6,785 nucleotides of DNA from an uncultured cyanobacterium (GCA_945836835.1 CAMAML010000068.1:1-6785), one strand, 5' to 3'; shown: positions 1 through 6,644, counted from the first letter of the stretch. Program-made: numbers and translations. The notes: generated from the letters alone by a model not told the origin.

Positions 1-19
1 TTCCGAGGTTGAAGTAGGT

Positions 20-58
20 AAAAAAAAATACCTCCCAATTTTACTTGAGAGGTATTTT
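20..58 (-). terminator. Rho-independent terminator of the mfd-foldase operon
   Basis: A perfect 10-bp stem (positions 25-34 pairing with 49-58, AAAATACCTC/GAGGTATTTT) encloses a 14-base loop. On the minus strand the stem runs into an uninterrupted tract of nine T residues (20-28). It begins about 20 bases after the foldase stop codon, as expected for the end of the mfd-foldase transcript. The plus strand has only four T residues after the stem core, so the orientation is mainly minus. The 19 bases to its left hold no recognisable feature. Confidence 0.9.
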
Positions 59-79
59 GAAATTTACTTGCTTTAAGAC

Positions 80-1246
80 TTATTTTTTAGCTTCGCCCTT
101 GGATTCTTTCGGAGCTTTTGGTGCTTCGTTTTTTGCCTTTTGAGCTTCAGCCTCTTTTTGAAAATCTTCTTGGATTTTCTTTTGAGAAACCGCCGGATCA
201 TACTCTTCGTTTACGTATTCAATCTTTGCGTTTTTCTTCAAACTTTCGACCAAATTGTCGATGAGTTCGACTTGTTTTTGGTTTTGGAGGTATTCTTTGA
301 TATTGTTTTTAACTTTTTCCAAAGGTTCCTGCCCCGCTGCCATTCTGTCTTTTACGAGGATAATGTGGTAGCCGTATTGGGTTTTAACAGGTCCGACGAC
401 CGTGTTTGGTTTTGCCTTGAAAGCCGCTTCCGCAAACGGTTCTACCATATCTTTTTTCGCAAAGAAACCTAAGTCTCCGCCTTTTGGTGCAGAACCCATA
501 TCTTCAGATTCGGATTTTGCCGTTTCGGTGAATTTTGAAGGATCCGCTTTCAATTTTGCGTAAAGTTCTTTTGCCTTGTTTTCTTTTTGCTTGATCATTT
601 CGTCAACTTTTGCTTTTACGTCGGCGTCCGAAATTTCTTTGTTCGCAGGATCCGATTTAACCGTTTCTTCAAGTTCCATATTGTTTACCGAAATCAGGAT
701 GTGGGATGCTCTGACTTTTTCAGGGTACTTAAATCTGTCGATATTCTTTTTGTAGAAGTCTTTGATTTCGGCGTCGGAAACTTCGCTGCTGCCCAAGGTT
801 TCTGCCAATTTCTTCATTTTAACCTGTTCTTTCAGGTCTTTTTTAAATTGGTCGTTGCTGATTTTGTGTTGTTTGAGAAGTTCTTCCAACTGTTCTTTTG
901 ACCCTACTTTTTTGATAATTTCTTTGATTGCATTGTTTACGTCGTCTTGAGATACCGTAATGTTTCTCTTTTCGATTTCTTCATCCAACAGAACTTTAAC
1001 AATCAAATCGTTGACAATTCTTTGTTTCAGGAGGGTGTAGACAAAACTGTTGTTCGGATCTCTGACGTCGATACCCATTTGAGCCAAACCGCCACTTTTT
1101 GCCTGTTTGTCGATTTCTTTGTCAAATTGAGCTTGCGTAATGTTTTTGTCGTTAACTTTGATAATTGTTTGGCCGGATTTCAATCCGCAGCCCGTGAAAA
1201 GCAGAGCGGATAATGCCAATGTTGCCACCAGTTTTTTGTTTTTCAT
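80..1246 (-). CDS. Parvulin-type peptidyl-prolyl cis-trans isomerase lipoprotein (PrsA/SurA-like foldase)
   Basis: This protein probably catalyses cis-trans isomerisation of prolyl bonds and assists folding of exported proteins outside the cytoplasmic membrane. Seen in the 388-residue sequence: a lysine-rich n-region, a hydrophobic segment (about residues 6-18) and a lipobox ending in G19-C20, so C20 should be lipidated. Residues about 28-175 form a charged helical SurA/trigger-factor-like chaperone region. A rotamase (parvulin) domain spans about 176-302, with the ASHIL strand at 180-184, GGDLGFF at 256-262 and the closing GPV...YGYHIILV segment at 285-298. About 35 extra residues, rich in K, E and D, lie between the first parvulin strand and its first helix. 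The C-terminus (about 354-388) is a K/E/A-rich low-complexity tail. The start follows the mfd stop by 18 bases, with only a weak purine-rich AGAGAGAG ribosome site, so translation may depend on mfd cotranscription. PrsA and SurA labels are both possible; the lipobox favours PrsA-like. Confidence 0.9.
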   Translation of the reverse strand: MKNKKLVATLALSALLFTGCGLKSGQTIIKVNDKNITQAQFDKEIDKQAKSGGLAQMGIDVRDPNNSFVYTLLKQRIVNDLIVKVLLDEEIEKRNITVSQDDVNNAIKEIIKKVGSKEQLEELLKQHKISNDQFKKDLKEQVKMKKLAETLGSSEVSDAEIKDFYKKNIDRFKYPEKVRASHILISVNNMELEETVKSDPANKEISDADVKAKVDEMIKQKENKAKELYAKLKADPSKFTETAKSESEDMGSAPKGGDLGFFAKKDMVEPFAEAAFKAKPNTVVGPVKTQYGYHIILVKDRMAAGQEPLEKVKNNIKEYLQNQKQVELIDNLVESLKKNAKIEYVNEEYDPAVSQKKIQEDFQKEAEAQKAKNEAPKAPKESKGEAKK

Positions 1247-1264
1247 TAAGTTCTCTCTCTTTCT

Positions 1265-4200
1265 TTATTTTGAGTAATCACTGCTAACCTTATGTATATA
1301 ATAGAACAAATCCGTCAAAATGTTAAATACTTCATCAAAGTTCATATAAGAATTGTTAAGTAAAAGTATGGAATTGCCTTCCTTGCAGGAATTTGGGGCA
1401 GGCGTATACTTAATACGCTTAAGAACTTCGTTCGGCAAACTTTTGCAAATGAGTTTCCATTCGGGGGAGGTATAAGGGATGTAAATTCTTATATTATCTG
1501 AAGTTTCACGAATAACGGCGACTTTGACCGCACCTGCCGAAAGCCTTAGTCTTATAAGTTTTATTAAGTTTTCGACGCTTTCGGGCGGTTTTGCAAACCG
1601 GTCTTTCCACTCGTCAACAATATAGTCCAGCTCAGTCGCGGTTTTTACATCCGCCAGCCGTTTATATTCAATCATTTTCTGTTCTTTTGAGCCGACCCAA
1701 TCGTCCGGAATGAACGCCGTGACGTTTATATCGACAATCGTATTAACTTTATCTTCCACGTGTTCCCCTTGAAGCTCCCGAACCGTTTCTTCAAGGAGTT
1801 GGCAATAGGTGTCAAACCCGACGGAGACCATATGCCCGTGTTGTTTTGTGCCTAAAATATTTCCTATACCGCGAATTTCGACGTCCCTCATCGCAATTTG
1901 GTAGCCGCTGCCCAGCGTCGTAAATTCTTTTATGGCTTTCAGCCTTGCAACCGCCTCTTTTGTCATTTGCTTTGTCTGTTTATAAAAACAGTAGCAATAA
2001 GCCTGGCGTTGACTTCGTCCGACACGCCCTCTGAGCTGGTAGAGCTGTGCAAGCCCGAATTTGTCCGAGTCGTGGATAATCATTGTGTTTGCGTTCGGGA
2101 TGTCGATGCCGTTTTCGATAATCGTTGTTGCCAAAAGCACATCATACTCACGGTTTGCAAAGTCAAGAATAACTTTTTCAAGCTGTTTTTCGTCCATTTG
2201 CCCATGCCCTATGGCTATACGTGCGTTTGGCACAAGCTGTTGAAGCTGAAATTTAAACTCCTCAATGGTTTCTACCCTGTTGTAAAGATAGAAAACCTGA
2301 CCTTCCCTGTCGAGTTCGTGTACTATGGCGTTTTTCACCATGTTTTCGTTCCATGCCCCGACGTAAGTTTTTATCGGAAGCCTGTTTTTTGGCGGGGTGT
2401 TGATGACGGACATGTCCTTAATCCCCGACAAAGACATATACAAAGTTCTCGGGATAGGGGTTGCGGACATCGTGATTATGTCGATGTTTTCTCTGAGCTG
2501 TTTAAGTTTTTCCTTGTGCCGAACCCCGAACCTATGCTCTTCATCTATCACCAAAAGCCCCAAATCCTTAAACACAATCCCGTTTTGAAGAAGTCTGTGA
2601 GTGCCAATGACGACGTCACATTTGCCCGTTGCAAGGTTTTTGACGGTTTCTTTCTGCTCTTTTTGCGTCCTGAACCTCGACAACAATTCGACCTGAACCC
2701 CAAACGGGCTAAACCTTTCTGACATGGTCTGAAAATGTTGCAGAGCCAATATCGTCGTCGGCACGACGACCGCAACCTGTTTTCCCGAAGTTACCGCCTT
2801 GAAAATAGCCCTCATCGCAACTTCCGTCTTACCAAACCCTACGTCCCCACAAATAAGCCTGTCCATAGGACTTTCGCTTTCCATATCACCTTTGACTTCT
2901 TCTATTGCACGCATCTGATCCGGCGTTTCCGTAAACTCGAACGCCTCCTCCATTTCCGCCTGCCAGTTTGTGTCGGGCAGGAATTGTATCCCCTGTTGCA
3001 TTTTTCTTCGGGCGTAGAGTCTAAGAAGGTCGTATGCAACCTGTTCAACCTCTTTTTTGACCTTGGATTTCGTGTTGTCCCAGTCTTTTCCGCCCATTCT
3101 GGACAATTTCGGCTTAACCGTACCCGACCCCCTGTAACGGCATAGAAGGTTAATTTGTTCTGCGGGAATGTGCAATTTATCCTTGCCCGCATACTCGATT
3201 GTGATGTAATCTTTGAGCTGCCCGTCGATTTCCTGACGGCTCAGACCACTGTAAATCCCGACCCCGTGGACGCTGTGGACAACGTATTCCCCTTCTCTAA
3301 TGTCGTTTATGCTTTCTATGTATTCGGCTTTCTCCTTGTAATATGAACGTTTTGTGGATGTGATTTCTTTGTTTCGCTTGTTAAAAAGTTCTCTATCGGT
3401 TAAAACGAGCGTCTTAAAGTCCTCCAAAATTCCGCCGTGAGAAGCAATCGAGGGAATATAGTTTATTTCGTTAAAGACTTCTCGTTCCGCCAAAATTTCT
3501 CTAACCCGCTCGGGATAGTCCGTCGCAATCGTGATAGCGTATGCGTTATGAGATTTTATAAAGTTTGCGATTTCGTCCAAATTTGCCGTAAAGTTTCTGA
3601 CGGGTTGGGTCTCAAACTCGATTAGTTCTTGTGTTTCGCTGTCAATAAAGTTGTCGAGGTTTACCCGCATAAATTTTGCCAATGACCTTGTAAATTCCTC
3701 AAACGTTACGTGGTTTCTTCCCTCAATATCTTTTATAAGCTCTGATTTTAGATTTTCTTGGAGCTGTTCTTCCGCATTTTGGGCTAAAAACTCGACTTTC
3801 GCCGAAACTTCCGACGCCTCGTCCATAACGATAATATAATCGCAGAAATAATCCAAAACGCTTATTAGTTCCGGGTTAAACGAGTTTTGCCAAACCTCGC
3901 ACCCGTCAAAATACCCTTCTTCGTCCGAAAACCGACTTTTTTCGGGTGCGATAAACTTGTATACGGGGCTAATTTTGCAGTTTTGAATTTTCCCTACGGA
4001 CTTTTGGGTTTCGTTGTTGAAATATCTAAGCTCGACGACCTCGTCCCCCCAAAGCTCAATTCTGACAGGATGTTCATCGAGCGAAAACACGTCTATGATG
4101 TCCCCTCTTACGCTAAATTCCCCGATGTCGCTCACCATTACCGTCTTTTTGTAACCGAGGTTCACGAGTTTTTTTGAAAACTCCAATGTGTCAATCTCGT

Positions 4201-4612
4201 CCCCGATTTTTAGTGAAATAGAGTTTTTTGAAAAAAATTCGGGCGTCGGAAATTTTTCCAAAAGAGTTTTAGCCGGAACAATGACCATTTCGGGCTTGTT
4301 GAGCAAAATTTTGACCTGTTCGGCGTAGTCGTACTTGTTCGCCCCGACCGTTTCGTACATCGAAATATTTTGGAACGGCAGAATTTCCGCCGTATAGTCA
4401 AATGCGTGCAAAAAATCGTTTTTGTACTTGAGAGCGTTCTGTTCAGACGAGGTTATGTATAAAACTTTTTTCTTTGAATACTCCGCCGTTTTCTTTGCCA
4501 AAAGCAAACGAAGGATTGCCACCAGCCCCGTTACCTCAAACGGAATACCCGATTTAAGGTTGCGACAAAAGCTCTCAAAATTTTCGTTTTCAAAGGTCTT
4601 GAATGAAATCAT
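1265..4612 (-). CDS. mfd: Transcription-repair coupling factor Mfd
   Basis: Mfd is a cytoplasmic ATP-dependent DNA translocase. It displaces RNA polymerase stalled at DNA lesions and recruits UvrA for nucleotide excision repair. The 1115 residues are close to the usual length of about 1150. Seen in order: a UvrB-homology module (about 1-340) with GEFSVRGDIIDVF at 164-176; a CarD-like RNA polymerase interaction domain (about 440-505, with VVHSVHGVGIY at 444-454); a RecG-like superfamily 2 motor with Walker A GDVGFGKT (589-596), DEEH Walker B (690-693) and SATPIPRT (716-723); motif V around 828-845 and motif VI QLRGRVGRS (859-867); the TRG translocation motif with EIRGIGNILGTKQHGH (912-927); and a C-terminal TRCF regulatory domain (about 960-1060). 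All motor motifs look intact. The ATG is the only usable start: an in-frame stop lies upstream with no start codon between. No Shine-Dalgarno precedes it, which fits the leaderless transcript inferred from the promoter. It is probably cotranscribed with the foldase 18 bases downstream. Confidence 0.98.
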   Translation of the reverse strand: MISFKTFENENFESFCRNLKSGIPFEVTGLVAILRLLLAKKTAEYSKKKVLYITSSEQNALKYKNDFLHAFDYTAEILPFQNISMYETVGANKYDYAEQVKILLNKPEMVIVPAKTLLEKFPTPEFFSKNSISLKIGDEIDTLEFSKKLVNLGYKKTVMVSDIGEFSVRGDIIDVFSLDEHPVRIELWGDEVVELRYFNNETQKSVGKIQNCKISPVYKFIAPEKSRFSDEEGYFDGCEVWQNSFNPELISVLDYFCDYIIVMDEASEVSAKVEFLAQNAEEQLQENLKSELIKDIEGRNHVTFEEFTRSLAKFMRVNLDNFIDSETQELIEFETQPVRNFTANLDEIANFIKSHNAYAITIATDYPERVREILAEREVFNEINYIPSIASHGGILEDFKTLVLTDRELFNKRNKEITSTKRSYYKEKAEYIESINDIREGEYVVHSVHGVGIYSGLSRQEIDGQLKDYITIEYAGKDKLHIPAEQINLLCRYRGSGTVKPKLSRMGGKDWDNTKSKVKKEVEQVAYDLLRLYARRKMQQGIQFLPDTNWQAEMEEAFEFTETPDQMRAIEEVKGDMESESPMDRLICGDVGFGKTEVAMRAIFKAVTSGKQVAVVVPTTILALQHFQTMSERFSPFGVQVELLSRFRTQKEQKETVKNLATGKCDVVIGTHRLLQNGIVFKDLGLLVIDEEHRFGVRHKEKLKQLRENIDIITMSATPIPRTLYMSLSGIKDMSVINTPPKNRLPIKTYVGAWNENMVKNAIVHELDREGQVFYLYNRVETIEEFKFQLQQLVPNARIAIGHGQMDEKQLEKVILDFANREYDVLLATTIIENGIDIPNANTMIIHDSDKFGLAQLYQLRGRVGRSQRQAYCYCFYKQTKQMTKEAVARLKAIKEFTTLGSGYQIAMRDVEIRGIGNILGTKQHGHMVSVGFDTYCQLLEETVRELQGEHVEDKVNTIVDINVTAFIPDDWVGSKEQKMIEYKRLADVKTATELDYIVDEWKDRFAKPPESVENLIKLIRLRLSAGAVKVAVIRETSDNIRIYIPYTSPEWKLICKSLPNEVLKRIKYTPAPNSCKEGNSILLLNNSYMNFDEVFNILTDLFYYIHKVSSDYSK

Positions 4613-4618
4613 AAAGGT

Positions 4619-4627
4619 ATTTTAGCA
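4619..4627 (-). promoter_or_regulatory. Extended -10 promoter of mfd
   Basis: The minus strand reads TGC-TAAAAT here, a TGn extended -10 with five of six matches to TATAAT. No good -35 hexamer is present at 16-18 bases; the best at 17 bases is TAACTT. Standard spacing from the -10 puts transcription start at about position 4612, which is the A of the mfd ATG. This and the absent ribosome site suggest a leaderless mRNA. The assignment rests on sequence match and position only. Confidence 0.5.
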
Positions 4628-4643
4628 CAAAAATGGGGATTAA

Positions 4644-4739
4644 GTTACTAAGTGACTAAGTCAATCGGGAATTGAGCATAGTTCAAATTTCTCAATCCTT
4701 GCAGACTTGTCCGCCGTAAAAACTTAGTCATTTAGTAAC
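4644..4739. repeat. 96-bp element with 18-bp near-perfect terminal inverted repeats
   Basis: The left arm GTTACTAAGTGACTAAGT (4644-4661) and right arm ACTTAGTCATTTAGTAAC (4722-4739) are reverse complements at 17 of 18 positions; the one mismatch becomes a G-U pair when the plus strand is transcribed. Each arm is built from an imperfect 8-base tandem (TTACTAAG, TGACTAAG on the left). The interior carries a nested hairpin, with ATTGAG (4671-4676) pairing with CTCAAT (4691-4696), extended by GG/CC around a bulged A. No open reading frame of note and no clear target-site duplication is visible. It could be a MITE- or REP-like intergenic repeat, a structured RNA, or a regulatory cruciform next to the mfd promoter. 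Confidence 0.75.
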
Positions 4740-4742
4740 GAG

Positions 4743-4769
4743 AAAAAACGAGTGCCTTTTGGACACTCG
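4743..4769 (-). terminator. Rho-independent terminator after tRNA-Leu
   Basis: On the minus strand a hairpin with CGAGTG/CACTCG (4749-4754 pairing with 4764-4769), extended by GG/CC around one bulged base and closed by a four-base AAAA loop, runs directly into six T residues (4743-4748). It lies 13 bases after the tRNA 3' end, so it should end the tRNA transcript and any readthrough from sdaAB-sdaAA. It should also insulate mfd, which then needs its own promoter. Confidence 0.88.
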
Positions 4770-4782
4770 GTGTTTTTAGAAT

Positions 4783-4869
4783 TGCCCTTGGCCAGACTTG
4801 AACTGGCACCGAGGTTGAGCCCCGATTGGATTTTAAGTCCAACGCGTCTACCGATTCCGCCACAAGGGC
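4783..4869 (-). tRNA. tRNA-Leu, anticodon UAA
   Basis: The 87-base gene folds as a class II tRNA. The acceptor stem pairs GCCCTTG with CAAGGGC and has discriminator A, as leucine tRNAs do. The D arm contains GGTAGAC. The anticodon stem TTGGA/TCCAA closes loop CTTAAAA, giving anticodon TAA (plus-strand positions 4833-4835), which reads UUA and UUG. A long variable arm (CGGGG/CCTCG with a five-base loop) and a T arm GCCAG-TTCAAGT-CTGGC follow. The 3' CCA is not encoded, because the next minus-strand bases are ATT, so CCA must be added by nucleotidyltransferase. The gene has its own promoter and terminator, and lies 78 bases downstream of sdaAA with no terminator between. Confidence 0.97.
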
Positions 4870-4898
4870 AACAATTCTTGTATCAACTCTTCAAGTCA

Positions 4899-4927
4899 AT
4901 TCTAGCCGAAAAACCGATCAATGTCAA
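4899..4927 (-). promoter_or_regulatory. Sigma-70 type promoter of tRNA-Leu
   Basis: The minus strand carries a perfect -35 TTGACA (4922-4927), a 17-base spacer, and -10 TAGAAT (4899-4904; five of six). Predicted start is near 4892, giving a leader of about 23 bases before the mature tRNA 5' end at 4869. It is the best promoter match in the window and sits between the sdaAA stop and the tRNA, so the tRNA can be made independently of serine dehydratase expression. Confidence 0.85.
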
Positions 4928-4947
4928 TATGAAATTTTTGAGTACGG

Positions 4948-5841
4948 TTATTCCCCATTCAAAACCCTCGGGAACAGTTTTTTTCGTAATTTTTCCGCCG
5001 TTTTGGTCGTCGCAAGCCCCGCTTGGGAACTCTCTTTCAACAGTGGCGACATCAATTTTCCCGTCTGCTCCATTGCGTCCACAACCTCGTCCGGAGGGAT
5101 TTTTGAGACTACTCCGCCTAATGCCATCTCCGATGCCGTTACGGCATGGATTGCCAAAAACGGGTTCCTTTTGACACACGGGATTTCCACCAGCCCGCAT
5201 ACAGGGTCGCAAGTCAGTCCCAAAAGGTTTTTTAGAGCAAGTGCAACCGAATTTAAAATTTGCTCGACCGTTCCCCCTCTCAACTGGGTTAACACCGCCG
5301 CCGCCATCGCCGAAGCCAGCCCGCATTCCGCCTGACACCCGCCGACCGCTCCCGCAGGTTGAAGTTTGTTTGAAATTATTCGTCCCACCTCGCCTGCCGT
5401 AATCAGGGCGTTAATCTCTTCGGGTTCCGTCAGCTCCAACTCTTCCGACACCGCAACAAGAACCGACGGCACTATCCCGCACGACCCCGCCGTCGGGCAT
5501 GCCACAATTTTTCCCATCCGCAAGTTCTCTTCCGATGTTGCAAGTGCATATGTTACAATCTTTTCGTACAATTTGCCAAAAAGTGCGGGGCGTTTTTCAA
5601 ATGACCTGATTAACCGAACACAGTCATCACCGCACATTCCGCTGATTGCCTTTTCTTCGCTCTTTACCCCCGTCCGTATTGCCTCCTTCATCGCGTCAAT
5701 GCTCTTCTTCACCTGTTCACGAACTTTAGACGGCAGTCTGTCGCTGACCTCGGTTTCCCTCAGCTGTGAAATTTCCCATATGGTCTTGTCTTTTTCCCTG
5801 CAAATCTTTTTTAAATCTTCAAATGTCGTAATATGTAACAC
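4948..5841 (-). CDS. sdaAA: L-serine dehydratase, iron-sulfur-dependent, alpha subunit
   Basis: This is the catalytic subunit of the [4Fe-4S] L-serine ammonia-lyase, which converts L-serine to pyruvate and ammonia in the cytoplasm. The 297-residue length is typical for the separate alpha subunit. Seen: IVACPTAGSCGIVPSVL (112-128), matching the family's PTAG substrate-binding motif; GGCQAECG (167-174); and CDPVCGLVEIPCVKRN (211-226). C169, C211 and C222 are the probable cluster ligands. Their spacing of 42 and 11 residues matches, from memory, that of the cluster cysteines of the single-chain Legionella enzyme. The start is GTG, preceded at three bases by GGTGAT, which pairs with the 16S 3' end; the next methionine codon is at residue 51, too far in. 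The gene begins 10 bases after the sdaAB stop, indicating one operon and probable translational coupling. No terminator separates it from tRNA-Leu. Confidence 0.96.
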   Translation of the reverse strand: MLHITTFEDLKKICREKDKTIWEISQLRETEVSDRLPSKVREQVKKSIDAMKEAIRTGVKSEEKAISGMCGDDCVRLIRSFEKRPALFGKLYEKIVTYALATSEENLRMGKIVACPTAGSCGIVPSVLVAVSEELELTEPEEINALITAGEVGRIISNKLQPAGAVGGCQAECGLASAMAAAVLTQLRGGTVEQILNSVALALKNLLGLTCDPVCGLVEIPCVKRNPFLAIHAVTASEMALGGVVSKIPPDEVVDAMEQTGKLMSPLLKESSQAGLATTKTAEKLRKKLFPRVLNGE

Positions 5842-5844
5842 AAT

Positions 5845-5850
5845 ATCACC
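5845..5850 (-). promoter_or_regulatory. Ribosome binding site of sdaAA (supports GTG start)
   Basis: GGTGAT on the minus strand matches the downstream half of the extended Shine-Dalgarno sequence (complement of the 16S 3' end). It lies three bases before GTG, a suitable distance for that half of the motif. It fills most of the 10-base gap after the sdaAB stop codon. Confidence 0.6.
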
Positions 5851-5851
5851 G

Positions 5852-6511
5852 TTAACTTTCCAATTTCTTCACGTACCTTGTCATGTAAACTCTTGGCATA
5901 TTCTTAATCCGTTGTATAACGTCCCCCGTCAACTCGCCGTCTAAGGAGATACACATGGACGCCTTCTCCCCTTTGGCGTATCTGTCGCAAATAAGTTCCG
6001 CTATGTTCGTATCAATCTTTGAGGTAATCTTTGAAATCATATGCGGAATGTCCTCATACACAATAAGCAGCGAATTGTATTTTCCCGTAAGGTTTATCCC
6101 GAAACCGTTAACCTTATCTATCACAACTTCGCCCGCCCCGATTGATTTACCCGATACCGTAAGTGACGATTGTCCCTCGATAACAATATCCACGGCGTTC
6201 GGGTGCCGGTTGAAATCTTCCAAAAATTCAAACGAATAATCCAACCCCTTCGCCTCTTCGAGGTTAAAAATCTCTTTTATCCGCATATCATCTACACTAA
6301 ACCCCAAAAATCCCGCAAGCAACCCTCTGTCCGTTCCATGCCCTAATCCTGTACTTGCATACGAATTGTAAAGTTTAAACGTTACCTTTTGGGCAACATC
6401 GGAATAAATGTTTCTCGTCAAAAGCCCCAGTCTCACGGCTCCTGCCGTGTGTGAACTCGACGGTCCCGCCATTATTGGGGAAATTATATCAAAAATAGAT
6501 GTTTCTCTCAT
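5852..6511 (-). CDS. sdaAB: L-serine dehydratase, iron-sulfur-dependent, beta subunit
   Basis: This is the partner subunit of the two-chain serine dehydratase. Together with the alpha subunit just downstream it forms the enzyme that deaminates L-serine to pyruvate. The 219 residues match the usual beta-subunit length. Seen: SPIMAGPSSSHTAGAVR (11-27), the family signature; GHGTDRGLLAGFLG (57-70); HPN at 103-105; and SIGAGEV (123-129). The C-terminal part (about 143-219, from GKYNSLLIVYEDIPHMISKI onward) looks like an ACT domain, which in other enzymes binds amino acids; here it may sense serine or stabilise the complex. The ATG is followed directly by the conserved region, so the start is secure. 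The ribosome site is weak (AAAGAGA about eight bases upstream), and an extended -10 promoter lies just before it. This is the first gene of the sdaAB-sdaAA unit, divergent from the plus-strand gene. Confidence 0.96.
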   Translation of the reverse strand: MRETSIFDIISPIMAGPSSSHTAGAVRLGLLTRNIYSDVAQKVTFKLYNSYASTGLGHGTDRGLLAGFLGFSVDDMRIKEIFNLEEAKGLDYSFEFLEDFNRHPNAVDIVIEGQSSLTVSGKSIGAGEVVIDKVNGFGINLTGKYNSLLIVYEDIPHMISKITSKIDTNIAELICDRYAKGEKASMCISLDGELTGDVIQRIKNMPRVYMTRYVKKLES

Positions 6512-6534
6512 TGTTTTCGTCTCTTTCTTTTTGA

Positions 6535-6543
6535 ATTATACCA
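6535..6543 (-). promoter_or_regulatory. Extended -10 promoter of sdaAB
   Basis: The minus strand reads TGG-TATAAT, a perfect -10 hexamer with the TGn extension. At 17 bases upstream the sequence is CTATCT, a poor -35, which extended -10 promoters tolerate. The predicted start is near 6528, giving a 17-base leader before the ATG. Confidence 0.65.
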
Positions 6544-6568
6544 CTAAGTTTTTGTGAAGATAGTTTGT

Positions 6569-6594
6569 AAAAATTTGTTAAAATTTGGCAAAAA
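6569..6594. other. Helically phased A-tracts between divergent genes
   Basis: A-tracts start at about 6569, 6580 and 6590, roughly one helical turn apart. The first two belong to an exact repeat, AAAATTTG at 6570-6577 and 6580-6587. Such spacing is known to bend DNA and may act as an UP element or protein-binding site. A candidate -35 for the plus-strand gene (TTGGCA, 6585-6590) overlaps it, but no well-spaced -10 follows. The rest of the 141-base intergenic region is plain AT-rich sequence. Confidence 0.45.
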
Positions 6595-6637
6595 GTTCGA
6601 TTATGGTGTTTTATTATATATGTAAGTGTATTATTGT

Positions 6638-6644
6638 AAGGAAG
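6638..6644 (+). promoter_or_regulatory. Ribosome binding site of the right-edge gene
   Basis: AAGGAAG lies eight bases before the ATG at 6653. It is the best-spaced purine-rich Shine-Dalgarno sequence in the window and is the main reason for accepting the truncated plus-strand reading frame as a gene. Confidence 0.7.

Noticed and set aside
1898..2722. A 274-codon open frame on the plus strand inside mfd, and several shorter plus-strand frames across mfd and the foldase.
   Set aside because: They lie antisense to well-conserved coding sequence, show no recognisable motifs, have unusual compositions (rich in F, V, R, C), and lack ribosome sites. They are by-products of the codon use of the real genes.
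4783..4869. tRNA-Leu as an integration (attachment) site for a mobile element.
   Set aside because: No integrase, no partial duplicate of the tRNA 3' end, and no foreign genes are visible; the downstream sequence is a terminator followed by housekeeping mfd.
4899..4947. Possible attenuator or terminator just after sdaAA (CGGTTTTTCGG on the minus strand).
   Set aside because: The sequence looks hairpin-like, but CGG and CGG cannot pair with each other. It is the spacer of the tRNA promoter and forms no stem.
4752..5335. Two overlapping plus-strand frames (about 140 and 169 codons) and a minus-strand frame (151 codons) over the tRNA and sdaAA region.
   Set aside because: They run through the tRNA-Leu gene or lie antisense or out of frame to sdaAA, whose conserved cysteine motifs fix the true frame.
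4948..5841. Additional cysteines C121 and C215 in the alpha subunit as possible signs of an altered metal site.
   Set aside because: The three expected cluster ligands are present at the family's spacing. Extra cysteines near these motifs vary among homologues as far as I recall, so there is no basis for a different cluster.
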